Assembly (NCBI RefSeq): GCF_040054535.1
Contig: NC_090787.1
Span: 15,095,001 to 15,159,000, forward strand
Source of the DNA: Antennarius striatus
Taxonomy: Eukaryota; Chordata; Actinopteri; Lophiiformes; Antennariidae
Length of the DNA: 64,000 bases
Direction: 5' to 3'
Numbering within the stretch: position 1 is the first letter of the stretch; the number at the start of each line of letters is the position of its first letter. The position numbers and the translations under genes were made by a program. Of the stretch, positions 40,001 through 53,582 are shown piece after piece. Under the pieces are notes generated by a model that was not told where the DNA came from, made no database searches, and was given only the letters and a program-made list of their open reading frames with translations.

Positions 40001-42688
40001 AACCAAGCACCACTTAAAGACACTGACAAGAGCCTGAGAAAACAGGCTGTCCACACCAGAGCAGTAGAGGACGAATGGGTGGGTGGAGAGCCCCCCCCAT
40101 GAGCTGGATGTGAAGGTTGACGCCCGGTGAAAGGAGAAAGGAGGCAAAACAAGAACGGTTAACTCTGCGGTCCTCATGAAAAGTGAATGTGACGCTGACT
40201 TTTTGACAACGTTGTTTCAGGGTTTTGTTTTACAGTCAGTAAATTCTTCCTTTGTACTGTGGTGGCAATTCTGACCTAGATCTAAATGCAGGACATATTC
40301 ATGGGTCAATCTGATCCATTTGTCTGCTTTCATGTTTGGCATGTAGAATGCAAGCATTGACTGGTTTAGAAAAGCACTAAAAAACCCATCACACAGATCC
40401 ATTCACTGTCAGCTGACCCACTTTTTTCCCTCAAGTCTACAGAATCACAAATGAGTTCCGGTGTCTATGTAACTTCTGCAGAACAATCTAGCGTCATTAT
40501 TCATTATAACAATCTATGTACCAAACTGGATTCCTCAAGATAATCCTGTCAGAAGAGCTCCTAACTCAACATGATGATTAAACAAACCAATCAAACATAA
40601 TCTCTACTCTTCACTACTTATTCCTTGGAAGAGAAATCTCTCTGTGTAATGGAAAAAAGTTAATATTCTATCTGTCTTGAATCATTATAGCAAAATATGT
40701 GAACAGTGAAAAGGAAACCACAGTGGGCTGACTTATAATGAGTGCTGTGCTTTTTTTTTTTTTTTTTTTGGCTCCGTCAAAAAAACTGAGGAAAGAAAAT
40801 CCTTTTCCTTAGCATCGCTGCCTATATTAGCTACAATCAGTGATGGTTGTGATAAATATCGATGACTTTTATTATCAGTTCATCTTCTGACTATTCTCTC
40901 AATTATTAAATTTGGTTGGTCAATATAATAATAGAGTGGAGATCCAAACTCCACTCAATTTCAACATATTTCTGATAGTATTTTCTTTCGGATCGGTGTG
41001 TCTTACATTGTACAATTTCTGGATTGTATTTTTTTTCCACATTGCGATTACAAATGTTAAACCAAACAATACCCACGAATCTGACTCAGCACTTCTGTAA
41101 TTATATGCTTCTGTTACTATCACGCTAGATCTAAAAATTGAGAAACATTCACTCAGGGATGCCTGGCAGTCGTGTTTTTCCTCTAAAAAAAATGTCTCCT
41201 CAATCCTGCCTCCCTGGCATCTCCATATTCACCGTGGTTGCAAAGCCAGATGCTTCATATTAGCGAGACCTCCTATCTCAGAGTGCCTTGGAAACTGTGC
41301 AACATAACCAATGCAATACATAAAACTGAAGAAAACAAATTTCATAGTTTCAACCTTGAGAAGAAAAAAAAAGCAAGGGCAGAGAAACCTGGAAGACAGT
41401 GAAAGAAAAAGTAATATAAAGAGAGGGTGAAGGAGAGGAGGTGTTTATTGTATTTGTACCCCACAACCTCTCATTTGAGCCATGAACCTCAGCCATTTTG
41501 GAGAAAAATAAAGGTCTTTGCATAAGTGTTTCTTTTTCTTTCCTAATGTACTAAATATTTTAATGATATAAATCTGCAAGAGGGTTGGTGGTTTGCCACA
41601 CTATTATAGAACTAATGAACCCATCAAGAAATACAGCACAGAGAAGACTCAACATTATCCTGCTAAATAGAGAATAATGAAAACATCCACACACTCCTGT
41701 ATAGATTTTCAGTAGAAATTCTGAGTTTTTTTACATTTGGAGTTGAAGGTTTCAACAGGAAAAACCTTTGCCAGATTGACAAAGTAAATGGAAGAATGTG
41801 GTGACCCATAACTGGGAGCAACAGGAAAAAGAAGATTTTTTTTTTTAATTTCCCAAATGGGAAACAAAGATAAACACACTTGAACCAGAGGAGCCTGAGA
41901 AGATCACAAGTTGAAAGTTTTGCATCTAGCAGATATGGGGGGGGAATGATCACTATCATATTAGCACAGTTGTGTTTGCTAACCATCTGATAGTTGGTAA
42001 CAAGCCTTTGCCAGTTTGTGCTGGACAGAGGCTCCTGCAGTGAAAATAGCTTAAACCATCAAAAATCAAAACAATGGGCTCAAAGAGACTAAAAAACTCA
42101 AAGTCAGGTGATAACTGTGGCATGCATTAAAATGAGTGACTACCAGCCCTCTCATCAATTGTTAATCCAACACTATTAGCTGTTTGATAAGATCCTTCAT
42201 CTAATTATGCCCCCCTAAGGTGTGGATGTCCCTTGTCTGATTTAATCTCTAACTTTCTTTGCACACATTTGTCTCACTACTTTGTCATTATTTTGACATA
42301 GAGCACCTTAAAAGAGAGATTTAAAATGTATGTTGGTGCATTAAACTACACAGAGAGACCCACAGGGACATCTTATACTTATCTTACCTCAGAAGTGGCC
42401 TCATAAGCTGAGTGACCAGACAGCAGTCAGTTTAAATCATAAAGACATGAGCAGGTTAAAACTTTAACGTTGCTTAGATTATCAATATTCTGACGGTTAA
42501 TAAAGGAACCCTTAAAGGACAAAATAAATAAATAACTGGGATGGTTTAGAGTTTGTCTTGCTAGATGTGCTTGAACCTTCAGTAAAATTAACAGATCTTT
42601 AATTTGATGTCATTCTTCAACCATGACAAGGTTCTCCACAACTTCACACCTAAAGCGCTGGGACGTTGCACAGGATGAAAGCATGTGA

Positions 42689-42783
<95 letters not shown>

Positions 42784-45700
42784 AAATAGAGACATAATGA
42801 AGCACAGAGGCACGGAGACACCAGACTTTCCAGCTAATTTTGGGGTTGCTTCCCATGAAGAGCTTCCTCCCTCCTCCGCTTCCATCCCAGCTGCTGGGAT
42901 TTTTTTCTCTCTGCATCACTCCCGCTGATCCCATTGTCCTCACGCTGCCAACCTCTGACCCTTTCAAATGCCTCCAACACTGTTCTCCTGAGTCTTATTA
43001 GAAGGAGCAAAAAATTCAGCCCCAGACGGTGCTTCTCCATAGAACCAACCAGTCGGACCCCACTGAGTCAGGATTCATCGTCAGCGCTATGACAACAGAG
43101 CAGATGACACGGAGATCGCTTTAATGTCATTGTTCCACATCGGTCTCCTCTCCTGTCCCCAAAAGCGCTGCATCCTGAGGCTGGATCCTGGAAGGGCAGA
43201 GTTAGCTGTAACCTGAACCTGACACTTCCACCCCTGCAGAGACCTGTTTGTCCTCAGATTCACAATGGAAGCAGTGAAAATGTGAACTAAGTGCTTAACA
43301 ATAAGTAGGAGGGGGGGGAAAAAACAGTTCATCACGGGAGAAAAATGGAAGCTAATCTCTCTTGTGGTCGGTGCCCCCCACCCATTTCCCAGCTGACCTC
43401 AGCGGGAGTGGGTCGGTCCATTACTTTACTGGTTTTAAGCACAGCTTCAAACAGTAGGGACCGTAATGACCATCACACTGGACATTATAAAGCAACTGCT
43501 AAGCAGAGTAGAAGCTATTTATGGCACCATCTGATGCAATGCAGTCGCTCCATCATTATCGGTGTCTAAACATTTACACTTTCAAGAATGCGTTCTGCGA
43601 AACGCCGTCATTCACATGGATGCAGACGTCTCCGTAGATGGAAATACGTGCTTGCATGTGTTGCTCACATGACCGCTGCGCCGATAGTAAAAAGTTATTG
43701 GAATTAAAATTTAAGAACTTCAGTTTTTACCCCTTGAATTCTGTGTTTATATATTCAGATTGCTTGGTGATTAAATCCTTACTAACAAATACAATCAGCT
43801 AGGAGGAGGAACATGTTGCTTATCTCAAGTTTACTCTGACATTTAAAAAAACGGCAATTAGCAAATAGTAATTCAAAGAAACTCCTACATCAACGTAAAT
43901 ACACCTCAGTGCAGAGCCGTTAATGTAAATAACACAATGCACACATCCACAAGTTTCTCACACTCCTCTGTACATTCCAGACACTCAGTTCCCTTCTGTG
44001 CGTTACACGTACAGCTGTGGTCACTCGATTGTTGCAGTATTGTTTTCCCATAGGGTAAAGGTCAAAAGCTAAGATGACTTATGAGGTTTCTCAGCGGTGT
44101 CGCTGCGATATCAACACTGGTAACTGATCTCTCCTCTGGTCTGTATGCGGTTGCAGGGTCAAGCTGTTTTACAGACAGAAACATCTGGGATTTCCTCTCT
44201 CCCCCCCAAAGCTGCAATTACCTGGAATGTTGCTCCAAAAAGGAACTCATAATGAGCGACACAAAAGTCTTAAACACATAAGGTGTGCAAATGGTAAAAG
44301 CATCACACGGTACCCCCGAAGGATGCTGATGTCTCTGTTTAAAGCATTCTAGGTTGAGTTTACTTTTTTTAAAATCTGATCAAATTGAAATCCATCATCT
44401 CAACCCCCCTCCCTCCCTCCCCAACAGTGGAGCAAACACTCTCCCTCAGCTATTTGGTTTCCTGCAGCTGTCATTTTATTAAAGCTCAGCTATTCAGATT
44501 TTCATCTGCTTGGCAGAAGTGCCTCTTTCCTGCCTATCAAGCCTTTCTCTGGAGAATAATAAGCAAGACAATGAAAGCTCTCCTGTTGTAATTGGGCAGG
44601 AAAGTGATTCCTGGCAAAAGTGAGTGTGATTCCAGTGGCCTCTTACTCTGGTTTCATGGTTCGCATGCAGACCCACATCACAAACACGCAGGCGGAGATC
44701 AGTCATGTGCATTTCCTTCTTAGAAAAGCAACTCAGCAAGCTGTGGAAAAAAATATATTGATAGGTTTTTACACGTAATACTGAATATAGAGGCAAACAT
44801 AAAGTTGAGGCTACATAAGCAGTCATTTAAATTCCCAAGCATAGCATTGTTGCGTAGCTGCCTCCAAATGGTCTCTGGCTGTCTGGCGAGGCTCTTCATA
44901 TGGTGATCGTGTCTCATTGGTGTGCGAGCGTACCCCAGATGCTTTTGTCTTATGGTTGTTTAGCAGCTGCGTACAAAGCGCCGAGGACAAAGACGTATCT
45001 GTGGAAGGTTTGAATACACTCAGCGGGCACGCAGCCAACAGCTCAATCCTCCAGACTCCCACAGTTCAAAAGCAGTGGAAGGCCCTCTGCTCTCGCTCCT
45101 CACACGTGGTCTTATGTGGAAATTAGTTGGAGGCTTCTCATTTCATCTAATTTCACATCTGCTCTGTGGTAACATCAAGCTCCAAACAACTTAAATCGCA
45201 ACTTTTTGGAAATAAATAGAAACAATACTTTCATTTATGCACATTCTGCCAAACAGGAAGAATGAATTGACCACATTGACAGAACTAAACTTAGCTGATG
45301 ACCCCCCCCCCCCCTTTCCTTCATCTCTGATTATAGGGTTAGGAAAGAAAATATCAACTTGGAATCTTTCAAAACCTCAGTAGGGTTCTGGAAGGAGACG
45401 CCGATCACGGAGAGGTGAGATGTAATTCATGATAAATGAAAAGAGAAATGCATCCAAAGCATTCAAACACACACACAAACACACACACACACACACACAA
45501 ACTAATCCTATCGCTCCGATCGTGGCCATCACACACTGGATTCATTAGCTGTCTGTAACTCTGGTCTAGCTGCCACGACAATCACAGTGACTCCATTATG
45601 ATCCGTCTGCTCGCTTCCCGGCAAGAGAATTCAGGTCATTCAGGGAAAACTTTATTGACTTTTTGATCAATGACTACAGCTCATGTGATGGGGTGAATGA

Positions 45701-48700
45701 AGGCAGATACAGTCTTTTTAGATGATGAGTGTTGTGCTGCATTTGGCTGCAGACTGAAAATCCTGCCCTGTGTGTGTGGGGGGGGGGGGTGTCTGTTGAA
45801 GTGACCGAATGTCCCGTCAGCTGTAGCGCTCTTTGCTTCGTGAACCTATTGCTTCTCAGATGCCATCTGGAACAATCATCTGACTGTTAACAAAACACGG
45901 ATGCAGGATGGTGCTCGGCTGGCAAATATCACCTTTGACCTCCGTGTGCATGAATTCATGCCAGCATGTGCAACTGGGGAAGAAATAGACCTCATTATGC
46001 ACGTATTTGGCAGTTTAACCTTGAGAATGGTGGGTGGTTCTCTGAAGTTTTGCAGATAAGATAAAAGGCCACATTGTAGCTTTTTGCATATTTTCTCCAA
46101 CACCAGGGTTCAGCTGCCTTTGCATATCCCAAAGTCGTTTTGCATGTAAGGTATTTTCAGACATTTAAATGCCATGCTGATTCCACCATGAGACACACAC
46201 TCACACTCGCATCCTTTCTGTTCAAATGTGAATAGGCTTCTGTAGTTGAAGCGATGACCAACGCACATGCTTGAACAAGCATCCCGCCTCAGGAACATCT
46301 ATTCCAATCATTTCATGTCACAACACTCAATGGCTCTTTTGTTGTCGGAGATGTTAAGCTCAACAAAATTAATGTGACTCTTCTGGAAGACTTGAGAGAA
46401 ACAAGGACGAATCAAGAATGAGGGAGATTTATCAGGAAACCCAAAGGAGCTGGAATGGAAGGGATGAATGAAATCCATGAAAGAGGGGTAGGGTCTCATT
46501 TGCAGTAAGTGCTATGGGAGCTTCATAAGTACTATGGAGTCTTGCCTGACGTATAATTACTGAAGATGCTCCATCATATGTTATGCCAAATGGAAAGAGG
46601 CCCAGAAATTATGTAGCTATGACAACGGCTATCTCATTATGGAGCATATTTGGCGTAATTAATGAATAAAAACTGGAGACGAGAAACCAATTTAGGAATT
46701 ACCGATGGTCACACAAATTGCCCATACTTTATTTAAACTAAACCTCATCTGAGACTCAGAAGAGTGCTTTTATTCAGACAACCAAACACAAAACAGTGAA
46801 ACTCATTTTTGCAGTCTTGTGTTTTTTACTCACGGAAACAGAAGCATCTGCACGACCTACAGTTTTGTCTCCGAGGACAAAATCACCACGCGTCAACTAA
46901 AACAGGGAGGAATTTATCTGGGACTTTGTTATTGCTCTGCCATTTCTTGACAACTTGTTGATTTCGAGAGCAAAAAAAAAAAAAAAAAAAACACAACCCA
47001 CCTCCGCTTACACAGCATTTGCTGCCAAGGGTCTTTCCTCTCTTCGCAGTCAGGATGCAAGGTCAGAGCACAACGCGGATAACCCACGTGTGTTGGTGAC
47101 AGCGATCCCTGCTGACGGCTGCGCTACACAATCAGACACTTTCCAGATGGAGAAGGAATGCCAAACATTACAGAAGAAAAACCCACATCTTGGAGATACT
47201 TCATAAACACACATGCAAAAAAAACCATCATCGTCCAGCTCCTGTGTTTGGAGATCTCTGTATGACCGGTGGGAAGATTTGACAAGTTTACATGTCCATT
47301 TGTTCACAAGCAAATCCTGAGTCAGTAACAGCTGATAAATCCGACTACAATGAGATGCTATGAAGCACATTCAACCCCGTCAGCTGAGATTTACTCCCTT
47401 TCTCTCAAACTATTCAAAAACAATGATGTAACATTTGGATCTGCCCTGATCTTTTTTTTTTTTCCACAAGACCACCACGCTGATCGCAAAACACTCAGAG
47501 TTAGAAGGTTCATGAGTTTCCATAAGGAAAAACAATCTTTCCCCCATTTTCATGATCAGGATCTGGCTTGAAGGGGGAGCAGACGCAGTGGTCACGGTTA
47601 AGTCCGAACTATTTGATCTCCTTCGCTTGTCAGGAGCATAACTCGAGTGTGTTTGTGACAGATAAGCTGAAAGAAATGGTTGATTTTCCACAAGCTGAAA
47701 GCAGCTGAAAGTTGTTGTTTTTTTCTGTCAAATGCATTTGAAACTTCATCTGTTTGACTTCTTTCTTCTGTGCGTCTGGAGCACAAACTTGCAGCAAGGA
47801 AAATCAATCAAGCTTTCAACACTGATCCATGTCATGCTTTTTCATTGTTACAGTGAGGATGATCATCACATGCAAGGATCGTTTATCTCCAGGCCAAGTG
47901 GCTCAAGGATCAAATATAAAAAATGTTTAAAAAAAGATGAGGAAAGCTGTGTGTGTGTGTTTACTCACTGGGGTCCCCCTGGCAACCAAATACTGTTTGT
48001 TGGGTGAGTGTCACAGGACTCTTAACACCAAGAATTTGATTTGACGGGATATTTGTGGAAAATGACTCGCTGTCTCTGAGTCTAGTTCAGCAGACGGAGG
48101 CCAAAGTTATCCTCCCACATCCTTCACGCAGGCCAACGCACCGTTGAAGCATTCACCGTGAGGACAAAGCAGAACCTCACAGGAGCATGTGGGTCCGTGA
48201 GGGTGAAGGTGAGACATGTTATCTATCCTCTAGATGCCATCTTCACTCAGCAGCACCGCAGGCTTCATAGACATCCTGTTTATTTTGGGTCAAACAGTTT
48301 CACCAACTCATCTGATGAAATTTTTTGTTTCTTTCCGAAGTTTTTTTCCACACAAAATCGAAACTCATCAGAACCAAATCCTTTCTCCGACACATCAAAC
48401 ACAAGTTTACAGGAACTTATTCATGCCAACAGCAACAACAGGCTGTATTGTTTGGTTCTGGTGTGGCTATGGAGATTTCTTGATTATAAAATGGGACTTC
48501 AGCAAGAAGAATTGTTGTGCAAAAAGTTGATTGCCATGCAGACTAATATCCTCGATGGGGGAATGTGGGGGAATCGGTTCACACGGTTTCTGCTCTGAGA
48601 CTTGCGACTCGGTGAACTTCCCTCTGTACATTCGGAGCCACTGAAGTTGCACAAAGGAGCAGCTCCAAATTAGGAGCACAAAGACGCCTCTATGAGGAGC

Positions 48701-49480
48701 TTCAGAGTGAATTAATGAGCATTGATAAACATTCGCACAGAGTGTTCTTCCCTCGCCTCAGCTGCACCGTAGCAAACAAGACGAGCCAATAAATAAGACA
48801 AAACTCAGATAACTGAAAACTGTAGAACGACCAATTCTGGAAATGTTTTTTGTGCTTTTCTTGTCACAAATGTATTCCAGTGAAAGATGAAGAGTTGGGA
48901 ATGTTTTTGTCTTTTCCCGTTTCCAATCCCATCTGGTCCACAGGTTACCACTACTTCACAGGTTTAAGGCTGGCAGAAAGTTTCTACACATGCATGAGGA
49001 TGAGTGAGTCAGTTCTGCGATGCATCGCCCACAGGTTAGGAACTCAACAGCTCAGCCAACAACACTTGGGGCTGATTTAAAGATGGAACAGACCCAGCTC
49101 AGCCCTTCACAGAGAAATTACAAGCTCTGGCAGAACACATGCAGAAGGAGGTTTTGCAGCAGTGGAGCATCTGAGTAATAAAATGTGTTGTCTCTTAAGT
49201 TTTTCCAGAAACTTTAAGCCAACTTCTACCAAACACATGAAAACACTGAAAACTACTTTTTGCTCATCTCAACAGATTTAGGACCTGTGATGAAGCAGCA
49301 AGTTGATCTGGATTTAACACCTCAGCACAGTTGACCGGAGGAATCCTGATAGACTTAATCTCTCTAATCGCTTTCCTCGACTTGCTCCAGCAGGCTGCTC
49401 CTCATGTAACCGGGTCAGGTAAACTACATTCCTCTGAAGCGTTTCTGCATAAAAGTTTAATTCAGTTGAAGCTACAAAAA

Positions 49481-49527
<47 letters not shown>

Positions 49528-49652
49528 AACTCAGTGCGCTCCGAAAGTTGGAGCGTCAAAAACATGACGCACGCTGTCATGACGCAAAAGCGATGTTTAT
49601 TCTCTCCTATCGGCCACATTTTGACGTTTAATCGCTTTAAAAACTTACCCAT
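25090..49652 (-). CDS. gpm6b: Neuronal membrane glycoprotein M6-b (proteolipid protein family)
   Basis: Four-pass membrane proteolipid related to PLP/DM20 and M6a, found at neuronal and glial plasma membranes. Minus-strand coding exons: 49652-49649 (ATGG), 29594-29408, 28711-28555, 28423-28261, 27653-27580, 27444-27379 and 25239-25090 (TAA). Total 801 nt, 266 residues. Sequence: [20 protein letters not shown] with the cysteine-rich palmitoylation-type N-terminus; TM1 ([15 protein letters not shown]); TM2 ([19 protein letters not shown]); TM3 ([20 protein letters not shown]); a second extracellular loop with four cysteines (STCAT, ESICVD, GKACGS, GDICNTS) and NDT and NTS sequons; TM4 ([20 protein letters not shown]); C-terminus [11 protein letters not shown]. 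Residues fit M6B better than M6A or PLP1. A longer alternative N-terminus known in mammals was not found here. Confidence 0.94.
30744..30903. mobile_element. Short palindromic MITE copy B
   Basis: About 160 bases starting TACAGTATTTTCCACACTATA and ending near CTTATAGTGCAGAAAAATATTA. The interior TTTCTCAAAAACCGACAGTGCA is the reverse complement of that in copies A and C, so it lies in the opposite orientation. Located in gpm6b intron 1. Confidence 0.8.
35271..35301. repeat. 12-base inverted repeat with 7-base spacer
   Basis: AATAATCTTGAA at 35271-35282 is matched by TTCAAGATTATT at 35290-35301. An overlapping gapless 18-base palindrome is centred on GAATTC. In gpm6b intron 1; function unknown. 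Confidence 0.8.
38958..39118. mobile_element. Short palindromic MITE copy C
   Basis: Starts TTACAGTATTTTCTGCACTA and carries two TATAAGGCGCAC units, then the shared CATTGTCGGTTTTTGAGAAAAT block, and ends CACCTTATATTGCAAAAAATAC. Same orientation as copy A, and about 50 bases longer because it retains an internal segment (TCGATGAACCATTTCATTGAAG) that copy B also retains in reverse. Confidence 0.8.
42692..42779. repeat. (CA)n microsatellite
   Basis: About 88 bases of pure CA dinucleotide repeat in gpm6b intron 1. The minus-strand VCVCVC frames across it are artefacts. Confidence 0.98.
49479..49527. repeat. (AAAT)n microsatellite
   Basis: About 12 uninterrupted AAAT units, just inside gpm6b intron 1, some 120 bases from the donor of its first coding exon. 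Confidence 0.95.
49649..49652 (-). other. gpm6b: 4-base first coding exon of gpm6b (ATG G)
   Basis: Minus strand reads CACAACAATGG|GTAAGTTT: start codon plus one base, then a strong donor (GT at 49648-49647). The phase (1) fits the GTTGC start of the exon at 29594, giving ATG-GGT-TGC (M-G-C-F-E-C-C), the N-terminus of the short M6/DM20-type isoform. The exon continues upstream as 5' UTR into GC-rich DNA. Confidence 0.85.
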
Positions 49653-49990
49653 TGTTGTGACTTTTTTTTTTCTTTCTTTCAAAAGCGTCCGAAGTTACGC
49701 GATGTGCTGAAAGTTGACCCCCCGGCTCCGCTGGTGCTGCGTCTCAGGATGCAAAACTGTCCGCCTGGCTGCTCAAACATTCAACGCTGCGTCCCTTTGG
49801 AGACAGGCTGAGTGACGTCACCACAGAGGGGATTACAGATGGGAGGACCGAGTGCCCCCACCCCCACCACCCCCACCACCCTCATCTCCGCTTTCCTCGC
49901 TCGCCCCCCCCCCGGCACCTCCTCGTGTGGAAGTTTATCGTGACGCATTCCTGCGCTCCCGCAACTCCAGGACGCGGAGAGACGTGCGTG
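49653..49990 (-). promoter_or_regulatory. gpm6b: GC-rich 5' UTR and promoter region of gpm6b
   Basis: Clearly more GC- and CpG-rich than the flanking DNA, with CCCCCACCCCC-type boxes (49855-49915) and a full CRE, TGACGTCA, at 49813-49820. It lies immediately upstream (minus strand) of the start codon. The transcription start is not defined. The ORF with a proline run here (49852-50109, plus) is a composition artefact. Confidence 0.6.
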
Positions 49991-51019
49991 GAGCCTCATC
50001 AGCAGGGTCAGGAATACAGTCAAATAAAAAGGATCACAATCAAAACGCAAACTCAGCAAAGGTTCTGTGTGCTGTTGGTCAAGTTATTGGATCAGCTGTA
50101 ACAAGCTGACTACTGCTGAATGAGTTCTTGTCACAGGTCAGAGGTCAGAAGTCAATGTGATGGTTTGCTCAACAGGAAACCAAAGGTGTGTGGAGAAACT
50201 TTTGTTTTGAAGGTAATGTATCCTGAAAGCTTTTGATCACAGTAGTCTCAGTCTAGAAGCATATTAGACTTTAAAAATGTCATAAAACACAAATAGAAAC
50301 ACGCTGAACGGACATTTAAAATGATACCATCTTAAAATACAGTATAACTGATCACAAATGGATTTGATTTTCTTTGACGTGATACAATTCCCTAGAAGGA
50401 CGAGCGAAGAAAATTAATGTATACTTAGACAGACAGATGCTACCTTCATGGAAATATGTTTACAGCTTAAGAAGTAGGTTAATATTTTTTTTGTGTGTGA
50501 AATATATGAATTCTTTTGTCGTAATAATTCTTATTTGATCCTTCAACGATAGCTGGATTTGGTTTATTCTGGAGGATGTAATGATAAATAATGAGAAAAA
50601 AAGCGAAGATTGTCTTCCACAGGGTTGATGCAAGTAAAAACTACCCTCACCAGTCTGAAAGCTTGTGCACTAGTGAACAGTGGAAAAATAAATCCCCCCC
50701 CTGTATGAGGTTTGATGTAAACATTTCTCACTTCTGATCTGGAATTGATCATTTACAGCTCTCTTTTTGTAAAATGGGGCCTTTACTATTGATTATATTC
50801 CATCCAAATATATATATCAACATAATATGACCTGAATCCATGAGCCGTCCAGCATGGAAACTATGACAACGTGTACATTTTCACTTCATTTCAATATTAA
50901 TACTGACAGGACACCGGTGTGAGAGAAACCATAAACTGCAAACAAGTGCATTAAAAATCTTTGTCTCCATGAGACGGAGCAGGTTGGTGTGCTTCATGAC
51001 TTCCTGTCTGTACATGAGC

Positions 51020-51128
<109 letters not shown>

Positions 51129-53570
51129 TGGAGCTCTGCATCAGAACATTCCAGCACTATGCAGGCTGTTAGAGCAGATGCAGCAGCTGGCAGACAGCAG
51201 GTATGCAACTGATGTTTTTGTGGACCACAGCAAAACAGAGCACATCAAGAAAAGCCTTCTTATGTAGACGGGACATATGGTCGCATCACGGACGGAGGAT
51301 CCACCTGGACATGATATTTCACTTTATTAGTTGTTGCAATTCTTCGAGTTAGAGGATATTTATCCTACAATTAAAACTTTGGAGCCACGGTTGGGGTATA
51401 TGGGGTGAACATTGTCATCAGGTTTGAGGAAATATGTTCTGTCCACCTCAACATTCATCCTATAATCATTCTGCTTTCATTCAGCTGTTAAAGAAGGGAT
51501 GGTTTATCCATTTCCTCTTTGAGAATGGCTGTTAAAAAGTAAATTTTGTGTAATGCTGTAATGTAATGCTAGAGGTTATGGTCTTTCCCACATCAGTACA
51601 AACAGCTATTTTCCAGTTACAGGCGATTCTGTGACTGCGGACTGGTTTCTTGTGGAATTAAAATACCATTCAGGTGAAATAAAATACTGCAAATGTCTAT
51701 TTGAAATACATTCTGGAAAAGATTTGTGAACAAGAATTTCAAAAAAATGAAATGCTGAACCGTGCCAGGTTTCAACCCAGTGATTTGTTGAGTGGTCGAC
51801 TAATAGCTCAAGTATCACATATGGACAAAGTATTAAGTAGAGTAATAGTGTATGTTTTTCTTGCTGAAGAAGGAATGCAAAGACTTTCAGCTGAAGACCA
51901 GAACATTTCTTGAAGTAGTTTTTGCTCTTCCAATGCCTGTTATGTTTTTAATTAAGAATAAACGCAGTGAAGAAGGGATGAAAGCAGACAGAACGGCAAG
52001 GCTGAGGGAATCCTGCAGCGTCTAATTACATGTATTAAAAAAACTGCTGAAAAGCAGGTCCAAACAAAACGGATACCATGGTTACAAGCTGCTAAAACAA
52101 TGACCGACATGTCAAACTGGCTCAAAATGAAAAGTGTTTTAAAGCAACTCTGGCCTCTGATCGAATCCTTGCAGCTCTGGCCTGTAGGGCATCCCTCAAT
52201 GTCGGCTTGTGACGCCGCGTCACAGACGTTCATCGACTAAAACCCTCTGGTCGAATTAGCAAAATAACAAAGTGGTAGCAAAATGACACAAAAACATCTC
52301 TAATGGATCTTCATCAGTTTATTTCAAGCCATTCCAAGTGTCTTTCTCAGGGTAAACACATGTTCAGTAATACACCAGCAAACATCCGGTGCTTTGTGTT
52401 TTATGGCTAAAGCTGTGGGCCATTACTGTGGACACATGGGATGGTTTTCCCAGAAAAGACATGGTTCAGCAAATAAAAGTTAAACTCAGCAAGGAAATAT
52501 CCAGAAGAAATATCTCTCTCTATATATGCCTTAATGCAGAAATGTTTTACTGACACACGACGGTAAGGAAAAGCTGTGGATCTACAATTTGTTTTTAATG
52601 TTTGATGTCAGCTGAAGGGTTAGTTAAACACTTAAGAAATACTTAGATCGTAAACACTTTATTTCAATCTGCTCATTTTGACTGCGTAACCCTGATGGTG
52701 TCTGTTTTACTGAATCTCTTCAAGTAGATGAATAACTAAAATAAATGTAATAACTTTGAGGGTTTGCTATTCATCTGCTGGAGGTTCTAATAATCAATGA
52801 AAACCGACTGTAGTGAAGTGGTGACAGACTCCAGCAGGTCGAGGTTGAAGACCAACATGTAAGCAGAGCTGAGTTCATGTAATTTATCATCCCTGAGGCC
52901 TTAAGAGGGCCACCAAAACAGCTGGGGAGGGGGGTGGGCAGGAAGTCACCACCGGGGTTTATCTCCTCTCCCTCATGTGTTACAAGAAACTGTTAACAGA
53001 ACAGGAAAAACTTAAGGGAGATGAGCAAGAAGACAAAACACAAGCTGCGTTGCCTTCTGGGTCTTGTGGATTCCTGGTGATGTAAACTGTGGAAACGTTT
53101 GGGAGTGACCAGATATGGAGAACTTGACACACTTTAGCTGTAGCAATGGAAAAACAAAGAAGCACTGTGAACGACCTTGTGACTTGGCCTCCAGAGACAA
53201 TTGGGTCATTGCAGCGTTGCGTAGTGGATGTATCATGATCATAAAGAGACCATAGTGATGGACACTTGATTAATGTTGACTTCTTTTTTTTTTTCCAAGC
53301 CATCATTGCCCTAGTTGTGATGTAAACGTCTGCTGGATCCCTCCGACACTCCCGTCTTCTGCTGGCTGGCAGGAACGTTCACGGACAGGGAACACATTAC
53401 ACAACAGACGTCACTGAGGTCAAACTTACATTAATGGTTCATTTTATATGTCGGTTGAAAAGTTTTCACTCATAAATCCGATGTTTTGTGATACCAAAAA
53501 AACTTCTTCTTTTTTTTTTTACATAACTGAACTGAAAGTTTGACACTTTCACACTAATCTATACCATGCT

Positions 53571-53582
53571 GCCATCTTGTGG
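53571..53582 (-). promoter_or_regulatory. CTCF-like motif with one mismatch
   Basis: GCCATCTTGTGG differs at one position from the reverse CTCF core (GCCMYCTRSTGG). It lies in the gene-poor region. Weak evidence alone. Confidence 0.25.

Larger units (their letters stand above)
29595..49648 (-). other. gpm6b: 20-kb first intron of gpm6b
   Basis: Between the 4-base first coding exon and the CFECC exon. No other coding gene was recognised on either strand. It holds two MITE copies (30744-30903, 38958-39118), a terminal fragment near 34038-34055, a long (CA)n at 42692-42779, a (CA)n at 45468-45499, (AAAT)n at 49479-49527, several poly-G/poly-C runs, and AT-rich stretches such as 46500-46690 that look like candidate enhancers. 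An alternative first exon could hide here. Confidence 0.75.

Noticed and set aside
49852..50109. 85-codon plus frame with polyproline start
   Set aside because: C-rich promoter composition upstream of gpm6b; no homology.
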